Assembly (NCBI RefSeq): GCF_001424165.1 | Contig: NZ_LMOJ01000026.1 | Coordinates: 167,043 to 231,042 of the forward strand | From: Massilia sp. Leaf139 | GTDB lineage: Bacteria; Pseudomonadota; Gammaproteobacteria; Burkholderiales; Burkholderiaceae_D | DNA: 64,000 bases | Reading direction: 5' to 3' | Part shown: piece after piece, positions 1 to 8,875 of the stretch | How the letters are laid out: each line of letters opens with the position of its first letter | Numbering within the stretch: the stretch's first letter is position 1 | Made by a program: the position numbers and the translations under genes | Notes under the pieces: model-generated | Told to the model about the DNA's origin: nothing | What the model saw: only the letters and a program-made list of their open reading frames with translations | Database searches by the model: none

Positions 1-827
1 GCTTCGGCCAGGACGGGCCGTATGCGCACCGCGCCGGCTACGACTTCCTGATCCAGGGCATGGGCGGCCTGATGTCGGTGACGGGCGAGCGCGACGAACT
101 GCCCGGCGGCGGCCCGCAAAAGGCCGGCGTGGCGCTGACCGACCTGATGACCGGCATGTACGCGACCATCGCCGTGCTGGCCGCGCTGACCCATCGCGAC
201 CGTACCGGCGAAGGCCAGTACATCGACATGGCCCTGCTCGACACGCAGGTGGCGATGCTGGCCAACGTCGGCAGCAATTACCTCAACAGCGGCAAGGCGC
301 CCAGGCGCTGGGGCAATGCCCACGCCAACATCGTGCCGTATCAGACCTTCGCGTGCTCCGATGGCCACATCATCGTCGCGGCCGGGAACGACGGCCAGTA
401 CCAGAAGTTCGTCGAAGCCGGCGGCCGCCCCGAACTAGCGCGCGATCCTCGCTTCGCGACCAATCCTTCGCGCGTTCAGCACCGCGACGTGCTGGTGCCG
501 CTGCTGGCGGAGATGGTGGCGACCCGCAGCCGCGATGAATGGATCGCGCAACTGGAAGCGGTCGGCGTGCCCTGCGGGCCGATCAACGACGTCGGCGAAG
601 TCTTCGCCAACGAACAGGTGCAGGCGCGCGGCATGGCGGTCGAGCTGCCGCACCCGAGCGCCGGCAAGGTCACGCTGGTACGCAGCCCGATGAAGATGTC
701 GGCCACGCCGGCAACGAGCGACAAGGCGCCACCGCTGCTCGGCGAGCATACCGACGAGGTGCTACGCGAAGTGCTGGAACGGAGCGAGGAAGAGATCGCG
801 GCGCTCAAGGCGCGCGGGGTGGTGTAA
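1..827 (+). CDS. CaiB/BaiF family CoA-transferase, 5' truncated by window edge
   Basis: The frame is open from base 3 to the TAA at 825-827, so the gene starts outside the window; about 274 C-terminal residues are visible, of roughly 400 usual for the family. The opening FGQDGPYAHRAGYDFLIQG and the following GGLMSVTG match the conserved central block of class III CoA-transferases, which move CoA between acyl-CoA and a free acid. The stretch ending in EHTDEVL is the usual C-terminal signature. The catalytic Asp lies upstream and cannot be seen. The acyl substrate cannot be told from sequence; glutaryl/succinyl or formyl/oxalyl types are all possible. Confidence 0.93.
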   Translation, partial: FGQDGPYAHRAGYDFLIQGMGGLMSVTGERDELPGGGPQKAGVALTDLMTGMYATIAVLAALTHRDRTGEGQYIDMALLDTQVAMLANVGSNYLNSGKAPRRWGNAHANIVPYQTFACSDGHIIVAAGNDGQYQKFVEAGGRPELARDPRFATNPSRVQHRDVLVPLLAEMVATRSRDEWIAQLEAVGVPCGPINDVGEVFANEQVQARGMAVELPHPSAGKVTLVRSPMKMSATPATSDKAPPLLGEHTDEVLREVLERSEEEIAALKARGVV

Positions 828-840
828 GCGGTGTGGAAAA

Positions 841-870
841 CGCCGGCCACGCGTGTTGCGTGGGCCGGCG
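841..870. terminator. GC-rich hairpin between convergent genes
   Basis: A 12-bp stem (CGCCGGCCACGC pairing with GCGTGGGCCGGCG, one bulged G) closes a 5-base loop. It sits between the CoA-transferase stop and the convergent small protein at 892. There is no clear T-run on either strand, so it may be a weak bidirectional terminator or only an RNA-stabilising hairpin. Confidence 0.45.
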
Positions 871-891
871 GAAGCTGCTTAGTGCAGCTGT

Positions 892-1218
892 TTAGTGCAG
901 CTTGTGCTTGAAGTCGGACAGCTCGGCATGCACGCGGGTGACGACCGCCTCCAGATGCGCCGGCACCTGCTTGCTGGAACGGCTGATCCGCTTGGCCTCG
1001 TCGCCCATGTCCTCCAGGCTGTCGACGCACTGGACGATGCGCGCCTCATCGTTCGACTGCATCACATCGCGCGCCTGCTTCACTTCACGCGCAATGCGCT
1101 CGATACAATCACGCATCTCGGGCGGCGTATCCTGCGACGCCCTGCAGGCCTGCTCGGCTTCACCGATGGTCTGCTGCAGATGGCTGTAACGTTGCTGGAT
1201 TTCGTTGGCTTGCAGCAT
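892..1218 (-). CDS. Small coiled-coil hypothetical protein (108 aa)
   Basis: An AGGAGG six bases before the ATG at 1218 decides this start (MLQANEIQQ) over an upstream in-frame codon. The protein is hydrophilic and predicted to be almost entirely helical, with heptad-like spacing through LQQTIGEAEQACRAS and later IVQCVDSLEDM. It has no signal peptide or membrane segment. I do not recognise the family; similar short helical proteins are widespread as conserved hypotheticals in Oxalobacteraceae, but this is recollection. It is a single-gene unit facing the CoA-transferase. Confidence 0.75.
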   Translation of the reverse strand: MLQANEIQQRYSHLQQTIGEAEQACRASQDTPPEMRDCIERIAREVKQARDVMQSNDEARIVQCVDSLEDMGDEAKRISRSSKQVPAHLEAVVTRVHAELSDFKHKLH

Positions 1219-1643
1219 GATGACCTCCTGAACATAAAGAGAGCGGATCATTTTAGCGCTGGATCAGGATAAGGTGCGCGCCCCTGCATTATTGCTGACT
1301 AAGACTGCGACCGCCGTGCTGGTGACTGACGACCGGCCGGTGACAGCTGGACAAAGCTCATCAATGTACCGTTTCCATCTCGATAACCCCATGTCAGTGA
1401 CTATGGCTTAGAATAATCAGCTGCGGTCAGATAGACAAATGCTCCGGTTGAGTTATTACAAATGAACCCGTGAACTTTTCCGCCGTTTTTTCAACCTCTC
1501 GTGTGCTTTGTATTACCCCTTGCAAAGCAACGACTATAAAAAAATATTATTGATATAAGACCAACGATATTTTTCCCATCTTTATCCATTGACTCACTAA
1601 CCCTCTCTGATTCTCTGCGCCAACTTGGTTGAAACTAATCTTC
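1219..1643. other. AT-rich intergenic stretch at the edge of the T6SS cargo island
   Basis: About 425 bases without a supportable gene. Base composition shifts from GC-rich to clearly AT-rich around 1400-1600 (runs such as TATAAAAAAATATTATTGATATAAG are split over 1530-1560). It carries the promoter side of the minus-strand gene ending at 892 and the 3' side of the immunity-like gene. The composition change probably marks the boundary of horizontally acquired cargo. Confidence 0.5.
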
Positions 1644-2723
1644 TTAATCTCCATCCCATTGCCAGATTGTTTTCCCGTAATCAGAGTTCACGGCTGGAAA
1701 TCGTTCGCCGCAATGAAAACGGCGGCGTGAATTCGCTGCAGCTGGGGAAAAATAGAACCCTTCTTTCATACATTGTTCACCAGCCATGGCACGCAAGGTC
1801 TCCAGTTGCGCTGGTTGCAGTTCAAACCTCAGGGTTTCATACTCATCCTTTACAAGCTCTACATAACACCACCGCGACGGAGCTGAAGTAAAGGCGTTGC
1901 GAGCAACCAGACTCGGGGCGAGCTCCGAAGTCTGTGAATCTTCAAAAAACGGATCACCGGTTAGGTCTTGGTTTGACTTATCAAGGACAAATTGAAGCAT
2001 GGCTTTACCGTCCATCCATAATCCCGCCCTGCCAACTGCTGCTAGTGCGGCTTTTCCTGTGGCATTAAACGTCGTAGCGTCCAATAGCCGACCGCTGGAT
2101 GAGCCAGTCCATGCAAATTGCAACGCCGCGTCGGGATTGTTCATTGACACGTACACGCCTGTCTTTGGCGGTAATTGGCCACTGTCTGCCGTAAGATCAG
2201 AAAGAACCTTTACTTTCGGTAGGACAGGAAATAGAGCTGAATGGCTTTGCCATGCCAAGGTCAACCCAAAGTCGTCCCACCTGGTCGCAGCCGTCGTTCG
2301 CTCCATCGTTTCGTCGATGTATCCTGCGTACTTGTATAGTTCTTCGAACATTTCATCAAATTGATTCTGCTCCATCGGGGTCGCCCACTGCATGGAGAAT
2401 TCGCTAATAGCCCGGGCACACTGGTATGCACCTGTTTTGTGAAAGATGTTCGATCTTTGATCAGCAATGTTCTGTATGACGGACTGCTGGAACTCTCTTA
2501 ACAAAGGCCAACCATTATTTGCCCAGTTTTCTCCTGTATTACGATTTCCCCATTGCTTACTTCGGAGATATACGTCTCGGCCTTCCGCATCGCTGGTATC
2601 GAGAACGTCCTCCACAAAAACTCTTAGCGCATGCACACGATCTCTTAGACCTTCGAGATAACTCAACGAAGCAAAGTGATACAGTAAGATAGCCTGCTTT
2701 TTCTGCCATTGGGATAGATCCAT
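1644..2723 (-). CDS. Putative T6SS immunity protein (Imm71/Imm72-like, tentative)
   Basis: About 359 aa, third gene behind vgrG on the minus strand and directly downstream of the broken effector, the position where cognate immunity proteins normally lie. GAGG six bases before the ATG at 2723 supports MDLSQWQKK; two in-frame Met codons at 2726 and 2741 are possible alternatives. There is no signal peptide. The N-terminal half is helical and Trp/Tyr-rich; the C-terminal half ends with a block containing SRRRFHCGERFP and DYGKTIWQWDGD that I associate with polymorphic-toxin immunity families Imm71/Imm72. That family name is from memory and should be treated as tentative. The gene is AT-richer than the chromosomal genes around it. 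Confidence 0.6.
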   Translation of the reverse strand: MDLSQWQKKQAILLYHFASLSYLEGLRDRVHALRVFVEDVLDTSDAEGRDVYLRSKQWGNRNTGENWANNGWPLLREFQQSVIQNIADQRSNIFHKTGAYQCARAISEFSMQWATPMEQNQFDEMFEELYKYAGYIDETMERTTAATRWDDFGLTLAWQSHSALFPVLPKVKVLSDLTADSGQLPPKTGVYVSMNNPDAALQFAWTGSSSGRLLDATTFNATGKAALAAVGRAGLWMDGKAMLQFVLDKSNQDLTGDPFFEDSQTSELAPSLVARNAFTSAPSRWCYVELVKDEYETLRFELQPAQLETLRAMAGEQCMKEGFYFSPAAANSRRRFHCGERFPAVNSDYGKTIWQWDGD

Positions 2724-2868
2724 CATCAACCTCACATGCATGAATTTTTTAGTGAATATGGAATTCGGGGTGATAACGCGATTATTTTCCCAAAACCGTT
2801 GCTTGACCCGGCAGATGTGGAAGACCTATTCTTCCCGAGAAACCAGCCCCTTCGAAATCAGTGTATCC

Positions 2869-3663
2869 CTAGCCTGTGTCGAACGGCCCACTGATATTTG
2901 GATGGGTTATCGATTCACGAATCGATATATAATCCTTTTTTTGCGCACCAGAGAGCTTGTTAAATTCTGCTTGCGATATGGCGTTTCTCAAGATATTGTT
3001 TTGACCGCCTTTCAACTGATAGAACCGCACGACATCATTCCGAGGATCTGCTCGGGCAATGTTGAAAACGATCTGTTCCCACCCTCCTTCTAGATGAGAT
3101 TCCGGCAGAGCGTCTTTAGTTTGCCCAGAAGCTGGGCCTTTCCAGACTTTAAGCGATTCCGCAGGGCGAATGTCGTAAATCACAAATTGACCATTTGCAT
3201 TCCAATCAGGCCACACCGCGAGAAACTTACGCCACGCCGCTTTGGGATCAGACGAGTTTTGGATGTCATTGAAAACTTTTTCACTAACCCAGCAATCGCT
3301 CATCGCCCTGCTATTCGGGGATAAAATCCGGTACAACCGCGCCGGGCCTTTTATCTCAACGCTAACCAATTTATGAAAATACTTGATATTGCTATCCGTG
3401 AGATTTGGCCAACCGTCTTTCACCCTGGCATCAACAACCGGCCTAAACGAAGCAACTTTCGCTTGTGACCATTGCAAGGAGGTGCCATCATTGAGCCAGC
3501 TGGGGCGCGTTCTTTTATTACGCATTAACGAGATCGCTTTCGCCTCAGGCAATGTCCCTCTGAAATGCACATTTCTTACATTCACAATTCCCTTCTGCTG
3601 CTGTAGTGCTTCTCGTTCCAGCTTTATTATGACGGAGTCAAGTACATGTTGCACCGGCTTCAA
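2869..3663 (-). CDS. T6SS effector, C-terminal toxin half (out of frame with the N-terminal half)
   Basis: This frame has no convincing start of its own: the first possible initiator is a TTG at 3663 with no Shine-Dalgarno, and the frame is closed by a TAA formed inside the A9 tract at 3699-3707. Reading eight instead of nine A residues joins it in frame to the gene ending at 3638, giving a continuous ~490 aa protein with junction residues KKIRLLADKYLAEALKPVQ. The C-terminal ~200 residues look like a toxin: LYRILSP, then IYDIRP...LKVWKGP and LEGGWEQIVF. That arrangement loosely recalls TNT/ART-type NAD-using folds, but no catalytic residue can be assigned safely. Function is inferred from position behind vgrG. 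Confidence 0.6.
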   Translation of the reverse strand: MKPVQHVLDSVIIKLEREALQQQKGIVNVRNVHFRGTLPEAKAISLMRNKRTRPSWLNDGTSLQWSQAKVASFRPVVDARVKDGWPNLTDSNIKYFHKLVSVEIKGPARLYRILSPNSRAMSDCWVSEKVFNDIQNSSDPKAAWRKFLAVWPDWNANGQFVIYDIRPAESLKVWKGPASGQTKDALPESHLEGGWEQIVFNIARADPRNDVVRFYQLKGGQNNILRNAISQAEFNKLSGAQKKDYISIRESITHPNISGPFDTG

Positions 3664-4342
3664 TGCTTCTGCCAGATATTTGTCTGCTAACAGCCGAATT
3701 TTTTTTTACTTCCGAAAGAGCCTGCTTCGCTTTACCGCCGAGAATTGGAACAAACTCTACTTTAGAACTCATTGCCTCAACTATACTAACAACCCTATCA
3801 AACGCAGACGTAAGTTCGCTTATTTTTAGCTTCGTTCGAACAACTTTTACTTCAGCAGCAAGCCATTTCAAAGCCTCATCGACTTTGTGTTCTTTTAGAT
3901 ATTTTTGCACTTGCCGTCGCCGTAGGAAAGAGATAATCCAGCTCATTGCCGCGTCGACTGCTTCCACTACCTTCTGCCCACCGGTGCGTCTAACAAAACC
4001 AAAAAATATTTTAAGTACGCCCTTCACCAGTGAGCCTAACGCTGGAAATAATCCAATAAGCGTCAGCACAAGTGCAACCCAGTTCCACACATCGGTATGA
4101 TCCCGCGAAAGTTTGCGGCAGTTCGCTATCAGATCCCGCACATCGCATAGCTGATCAACCAAAGGAATCATGGAAATTCCAGCGTCTACCAAGATCTGAG
4201 ACGTTGACCTGTCTTCGTTGAAATCGCCTTCGACAGCCTCCCAGAACCATACGAAAGGGTTTTTACTGAGCTCAGCAGGTTCACTATCGCCTGTCGCCCA
4301 TGCCAAGGCGTCACGCATCTGGGTAGCATTTACGTCTGCCAT
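3638..4342 (-). CDS. T6SS effector, N-terminal half
   Basis: 234 codons, 43 bases behind vgrG, with AAGGA seven bases before the ATG. The N-terminus (FVWFWEAVEGDFNEDRST followed by a helical, hydrophobic stretch around IPLVDQLCDVRDLIANC and a probable membrane segment around WVALVLTLIGLFPALGSLV) resembles the conserved N-terminal region of large VgrG-linked effectors in Burkholderiales. The last ~20 residues (from NSAVSRQ) are a frameshift artefact: they are read after the A9 tract and end at a TGA inside the downstream frame. The intact form should continue into the toxin half at 2869. No DUF4123 chaperone gene lies between it and vgrG. Confidence 0.65.
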   Translation of the reverse strand: MADVNATQMRDALAWATGDSEPAELSKNPFVWFWEAVEGDFNEDRSTSQILVDAGISMIPLVDQLCDVRDLIANCRKLSRDHTDVWNWVALVLTLIGLFPALGSLVKGVLKIFFGFVRRTGGQKVVEAVDAAMSWIISFLRRRQVQKYLKEHKVDEALKWLAAEVKVVRTKLKISELTSAFDRVVSIVEAMSSKVEFVPILGGKAKQALSEVKKNSAVSRQISGRSIEAGATCT

Positions 4343-4385
4343 AGATATCCTTTTTAAACGGATGGGGTTCGCCGTGAAACAAGCA

Positions 4386-7187
4386 TCAACCGATGAGCTT
4401 CTCTAAAGGGTCGTGTGGCTGCTCTTTTGTCGGAGTGCGGGGCGCATACACAACTTTTTTTACAGGCGCATTCAGCACGTTCTGATGTAGCGCCTTGCCT
4501 TCCTTGTCAAGTGTTCCCGACAGTACTGTGCCTTTCTCAAAATGGATCTGGTAGTCGACCTCGGGTATTCCTTCAGCTAGCTCAGGATCCAGATAGTGCA
4601 GAGCAATCCAGTGTTTCGCCCCTTCGCTCAATTCGCCGGGCAGATTCGACAGATTCGCAGTTTTATTCGCCCCGCTGTCGAACAAATGTTTGCCTCCCTT
4701 CACCGAAAACTTCCCCGGACAAGCAAACGTAATATCCCCACCCTCGAGCGTCACCGCCGATTGCCCCGCCTGCAGCACGATCTTTTCCTTGGCCTTGATC
4801 TCGATGCAGTCGTTCACCGAGATCACCGTGATCTCCTTGTCCGCGATATTCTCCAGCCCATCCGTATGCGCCTGCAGCGACACCGGCCCGTTCGCGGCGA
4901 TCGCCTGGATGCCGCCGGCATGGGCGAACAGGCTGGCCGCGTTGGCGGCGACCGTCGACACCGTGTGCGCCGCCGTCATATGCAAGTCCGATTGCGTCGT
5001 CCAGCAGAGCTGCTTGCCAGCGTAGATGACGGTGGAGGCCGGCGTGGCCCAGTTGATGCTGGCGGCGGAGTCCATCAACACGGCGGCCGAGCCGAACCTC
5101 TCGACCGGCTGCTCCCCATCGAGCCCGCGCGAGCAAACTTTTGCTTTCAATGCGGGCTGGCCGTTGACGGCACCCGCATGCTTGCCCTTTTTCTTCGGAT
5201 CGATCTCGTCAATGAAATCCGACTGGGCCTGCAAGGCGTCCTTGCTGAACAGGGCCTGCTGCTGGGCGGCGGCGTCGCCCAGGGTCTTGCCGAGCGACCC
5301 GGCGCTCTTCAACTGGGACAATGCCTCGGCCGCGTCCATCTGCGTCGAGCTGACGCCGCAGCCCTGCTGCGCACGCGCGCTGGTCGAGAGCAGCACGCCC
5401 TCCCCGCCGCGCACGACGGCCCAGGCGTCGGTGCGTAGTTCGAAACCGCTGCCGCGGTTGGCGCCGCGCTGGGCGTAGCCGGGGGATTGCTGGATCAGGT
5501 AGCCGAGGTTGAGCTGGGTGGCGGCTGTGCTGGTGGCGAGGCGGGTGCGCAGTTGTCCTTGCGTGTCGTCGATCTGCCACTGGTTGTAGCCGCCGCCGTC
5601 GAAGTTATGGCTATGGATGCCCGACAGGGTGCCGGCGTGATCGACGCCGGAATCGACACCGGCCGCAAAAGGCGGCAGGTCCGCGCCGGTGAACAGCTGG
5701 GCGACGATGACGGGACGGTCGATGTCGCCTTCGATGAAATCGACCAGCACTTCGGTGCCGACGCGCGGCGTGAACAGGGTGCCCCAGTTGGGGCCGGCTA
5801 GCGCTTCGGCCACGCGCACCCAGGTGCCGGAGCGCTCGTCGCCCGGGGCGCAGCCGGTTTCGTCGGTATTGTGCGGGAGGCCGCCGGGATTCGGGCGGGC
5901 GCCGCGCTGCCAGGCGAACTGGATGCGCACCTGGTGGTCGCGCGTGGTGGTCGACACCGCATCGGCCAGGCCGACGACGCGTGCGCATTGCGGGCCCGGC
6001 GCCGTGATGGCGTGCGGCGCCGCCGTCAGTGCCGGCACGATGGCGACCGTGTCGCGCACGCAGCCGAAGCGGTTGCGGTAAGTGCCGCGCTCCATGCCTT
6101 GATTTGCCTGCGTGATGCCGGTGTCGAAATTGTTGCGCGCCTCGTGGCTTACCCACAGCACCGTGAAGGCGTTCTCACCGTCCGGATAGCGGTCGTGCTG
6201 TGTAAGCTGGAAACCATGGCCGGCGGCCAGGCGCCGTGCCGCGCCGCTGCCCTCGAACACCTTGTTCTCTCCTTCCAGCGCCTGCAGCATCAACTCGCTG
6301 TGCGTGTTCGCCTCGGAACGCGTGCCGGCGATGCGCTCGCCGCTGCCGTCGTACAGCCACAGGGTCGGCAGCTCGCCCGCATCGAGGTTGGAACGCTGCT
6401 CGCAGCCGGGGGCGAGCAGTTGCGCGGGATCCCAGCTGCTGATGGCGACGGCATTCGCGGCGAGGCGGCGGCGGGCGCTGAAGCCGTCGATGGCGTCGTC
6501 GCGTTCCGTGGCGCGCACACCGTGGAAGCGGATGATGTCGCCGCCGGGCATCGCCGGCGCGCTGGCGCGGCTGTCGAAGATGACAAGGCGGTGGCGCGCC
6601 TGCCCGTCCTCCTGCGATTCGTGTTCGAAGCGCCAGCTCAGGCCCTCCGACGCAAGCAGGCGTACGAAAAAGTCGAGATCGCTCTCGCGGTACTGGGTGC
6701 AGACGGCGCGCGTCGGCAGTGCCTGGGTGATGTCGAAATCGAAGGCGACCTGCGGGTAATCGGCCAGCAGTTCCGTGACGATCTCGCGCGCGCTTTGATC
6801 CTGGAAGATGTAGCTGTCACGCCGCAGCGCCAGCAGTGCCAGCGCCGGTTCCAGCCGCAGCCGGTAGCGCGCGACGCCGCCGTCGGCGCCGAGCCAGGCG
6901 GCCTCGGTGCAGAGGCCATGCCAGGCGCGCCGGCTGCCATCGGGCTGCAGCAGGCCGAGGGTGAGTTCTTCGCCGATGAATGTGTCGAGATCGAGGTCGG
7001 CCGAGGTGCTCAAGGCGTCGACCTCGAAGCGGAACAGTTCGTTGACCGCCTCGCGCCCGCTGAAGGCTTCGGCGGCCAGGCTTTCCGGCAGGCCGCTGTC
7101 CTGGCTGGTGGTGAGGATGATGAGCCGTGCATGCTGGCTCAGGCCTGTGCCGAACAGGCCGAGGGAAGGAAAGCCGGGCGCGTTCAT
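4386..7187 (-). CDS. vgrG: Type VI secretion system tip protein VgrG
   Basis: 933 aa from the ATG at 7187, chosen because GGAG lies seven bases upstream; an upstream in-frame codon at 7265 lacks a site. The order is the gp27-like N-terminal region (about residues 30-400, with SYIFQDQSAREIVTELL), the gp5-like OB domain (VRIQFAWQRG and the NWGTLFTPRVGTEVLVDF block at about 480-540) and the DUF2345 needle region (about 690-850). A short extension follows with YQIHFEKGTVLSGTL, a pattern common in VgrG proteins that carry cargo. VgrG trimers form the spike that is pushed into target cells. The effector and immunity genes lie directly downstream. No other T6SS structural gene is in the window, so this is an orphan vgrG island. 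Confidence 0.95.
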   Translation of the reverse strand: MNAPGFPSLGLFGTGLSQHARLIILTTSQDSGLPESLAAEAFSGREAVNELFRFEVDALSTSADLDLDTFIGEELTLGLLQPDGSRRAWHGLCTEAAWLGADGGVARYRLRLEPALALLALRRDSYIFQDQSAREIVTELLADYPQVAFDFDITQALPTRAVCTQYRESDLDFFVRLLASEGLSWRFEHESQEDGQARHRLVIFDSRASAPAMPGGDIIRFHGVRATERDDAIDGFSARRRLAANAVAISSWDPAQLLAPGCEQRSNLDAGELPTLWLYDGSGERIAGTRSEANTHSELMLQALEGENKVFEGSGAARRLAAGHGFQLTQHDRYPDGENAFTVLWVSHEARNNFDTGITQANQGMERGTYRNRFGCVRDTVAIVPALTAAPHAITAPGPQCARVVGLADAVSTTTRDHQVRIQFAWQRGARPNPGGLPHNTDETGCAPGDERSGTWVRVAEALAGPNWGTLFTPRVGTEVLVDFIEGDIDRPVIVAQLFTGADLPPFAAGVDSGVDHAGTLSGIHSHNFDGGGYNQWQIDDTQGQLRTRLATSTAATQLNLGYLIQQSPGYAQRGANRGSGFELRTDAWAVVRGGEGVLLSTSARAQQGCGVSSTQMDAAEALSQLKSAGSLGKTLGDAAAQQQALFSKDALQAQSDFIDEIDPKKKGKHAGAVNGQPALKAKVCSRGLDGEQPVERFGSAAVLMDSAASINWATPASTVIYAGKQLCWTTQSDLHMTAAHTVSTVAANAASLFAHAGGIQAIAANGPVSLQAHTDGLENIADKEITVISVNDCIEIKAKEKIVLQAGQSAVTLEGGDITFACPGKFSVKGGKHLFDSGANKTANLSNLPGELSEGAKHWIALHYLDPELAEGIPEVDYQIHFEKGTVLSGTLDKEGKALHQNVLNAPVKKVVYAPRTPTKEQPHDPLEKLIG

Positions 7188-7305
7188 GCGCACTCCTTTG
7201 TCCGGGAATCGAGGGCAAGCCTGATGCCTGCCAAAGATCGATGTTACCGAACTTAAAGAGCGCAAAGCTGCTCGCGGGCATGACCCGCATCAAAGCTTGG
7301 ACGGC

Positions 7306-8535
7306 TTAGCCGGGCGGCGCCGCAGGCTCGGGCGGGGCCGCGGCCTCGAGCGGCGCCAGGCCGCGCAGGCGCAATGCGATCAGCATCGCGCCTGCCAGCA
7401 CGGCGCCCAGCAGGCCGACGACGCCGGGCCAGCCGCCGTGCTCCCACACATAGCCGCAGAACCAGCCGACCACGCTCGAGCCCAGGTAGTAGAAGAACAG
7501 GTAGAGCGCCGAGGCCAGCGCCTGCGGTGCGCGCGCCCTGCGGCCAACCCAGCTGCTGGCCACCGAATGCGTGGCGAAAAAGCCAAAGGTATAGAGGCCG
7601 ACGCCGGCCACCACCGCAAGCAAGTTGCCGAACAGGGTCAGCAGCAAGCCCGCAAACATTACCGACATCACCAGCCACAGCACGTTGCGCCGCCCCAGCC
7701 GGTCGGCCAGGCGCCCGGCCCACACGGAACTGAAGATGCCCAGCAGGTAGAGCACCGACAAGGCGCCGACCGCGCTCGGGCGCAGGCCGAATTCGGGGCC
7801 GAGCAGGCGGTAGCCGATGTAGTTGTACAGGCTGACGAAAGAACCCATCAGCAGGAAGGAGAGCGCGAACAGCCAGGGCAAACCGGCGTCGCGCACATGG
7901 CGGCGCGTGCCTTCGACCAGGCCGGCGAAGCCGCCCTGCCCCGGCCGGAAGCGCTTCGATGCCGGCAGGCTGCGCCAGAATTCCCAAGCCGCGTACAGGC
8001 CGGCCGCGCCCATCAGCCCGAGCGCCGTGCGCCACGACCAGAAGTCGCTGATGACAGAGGCCAGCACCCGCCCGAACATGCCGCCGAAGGCGCTGCCACT
8101 GATGTACATGCCCATCGCCAGGCCCAGCGACGCGCCTTCGATTTCCTCGCTCAGGTAGGCCATGGCCACGGCCGGCATCCCGCCCAGCATGAAGCCGAGC
8201 AGGCCGCGCAGGATCAGCAATTGGGTGTAGTCGCTGGTGAAGGCGGCCAGCAGCGTGAGGAGGCCGCCGCTGAGCATGGAGGCGGCCATCAGGGGCTTGC
8301 GGCCGAAGCGTTCGGACAGGATGCTCGAGACGAGCAGCGAGATGGCCAGGGTGGCGGTGGAAATCGACAGCGCCAGGCTGCTTTGCGCGGGAGTGAGCAC
8401 GAAATCGCGCGCCAGCAGGGGCATCAGGGGCTGGACGCTGTAGAGCAGCGCGAAGGTGGAAAAACCACCGAAGGCCATGGCGCGGTTGATGCGCTTGAAA
8501 TCGGCGCTGCCGGCGGCGATGGCGGGAGAAGACAT
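7306..8535 (-). CDS. MFS transporter (DHA-type, YnfM-like)
   Basis: 409 aa with about twelve hydrophobic segments and the MFS loop signature SERFGRKP between segments 2 and 3, repeated in weaker form as ADRLGRRN after segment 8. AGGA eight bases before the ATG supports the start. Shape and length fit proton-driven inner-membrane exporters or importers of the YnfM/AraJ kind. The substrate cannot be predicted. It is a single-gene unit; its upstream region is full of palindromic repeats (8555-8860), so its promoter must lie within or before those repeats. Confidence 0.9.
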   Translation of the reverse strand: MSSPAIAAGSADFKRINRAMAFGGFSTFALLYSVQPLMPLLARDFVLTPAQSSLALSISTATLAISLLVSSILSERFGRKPLMAASMLSGGLLTLLAAFTSDYTQLLILRGLLGFMLGGMPAVAMAYLSEEIEGASLGLAMGMYISGSAFGGMFGRVLASVISDFWSWRTALGLMGAAGLYAAWEFWRSLPASKRFRPGQGGFAGLVEGTRRHVRDAGLPWLFALSFLLMGSFVSLYNYIGYRLLGPEFGLRPSAVGALSVLYLLGIFSSVWAGRLADRLGRRNVLWLVMSVMFAGLLLTLFGNLLAVVAGVGLYTFGFFATHSVASSWVGRRARAPQALASALYLFFYYLGSSVVGWFCGYVWEHGGWPGVVGLLGAVLAGAMLIALRLRGLAPLEAAAPPEPAAPPG

Positions 8536-8554
8536 GGGTGCGTCCTGGAACTCG

Positions 8555-8764
8555 ACTGCCCATGATAGCTAAAAATGGCATGGGCCGTTGGAGAGGGTTC
8601 GGTTTGCGGAGGTGTGTTTACGACGAAGCGAACGTGCGGCCGAAGGGACGCAGGGTGGACGGGTTTCCCGTCCATGCGTTAAATGCGCCGCAACGCAAAC
8701 GTCCGTGTGGGCACGGGGCGCCCACCCTACAACTGCCCATGATAGCCAAAAATGGCATGGGCCG
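8555..8764. repeat. Pair of 33-bp direct repeats
   Basis: Two nearly identical 33-bp copies (8555-8587 and 8732-8764, one mismatch) start ACTGCCCATGATAGC and end GGCATGGGCCG. Each has internal dyad symmetry: GCCCAT pairs with ATGGGC around an A-rich centre. The first copy is 20 bases upstream of the MFS start codon. The copies are 177 bp apart and separated by unrelated palindromes, so this looks like a local duplication in a repeat-rich spacer. Confidence 0.8.
8651..8730. repeat. Palindromic intergenic repeats, GGTGGACGG / GGTGGGC type (first pair)
   Basis: The segment at 8653-8673 contains GGACGGGtttCCCGTCC, and 8705-8730 contains GTGGGCACGGGGCGCCCAC followed by CCTAC. The same core, GTAGGGTGG plus a short palindrome, recurs at 8802-8860, 20472-20500 and 25962-26032, always between genes. 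It behaves like a REP-type dispersed element. Confidence 0.7.
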
Positions 8765-8801
8765 CCGGCGCGTGCCTGGTACGCGGACGTGCGTTGAACG
8801 C

Positions 8802-8860
8802 GTGGACGGGAGACCCGTCCACCCTACGGGCAGCCGTAGGGTGGGCGCCCCGTGCCCACC
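8802..8860. repeat. Palindromic intergenic repeats (second pair)
   Basis: GTGGACGGGagaCCCGTCCAC (8802-8822) is a near-perfect palindrome and is followed by CCTACGGG; then CGTAGGGTGGGCGCCCCGTGCCCACC (split here as CGTAGGGTGGG and CGCCCCGTGCCCACC) at 8836-8860 is the inverted counterpart of the 8705-8730 copy. Two inverted copies facing each other across 100 bp could form a long hairpin in RNA downstream of the operon that ends at 8876. Confidence 0.7.
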
Positions 8861-8875
8861 GGTTTAAGGTCAGCC

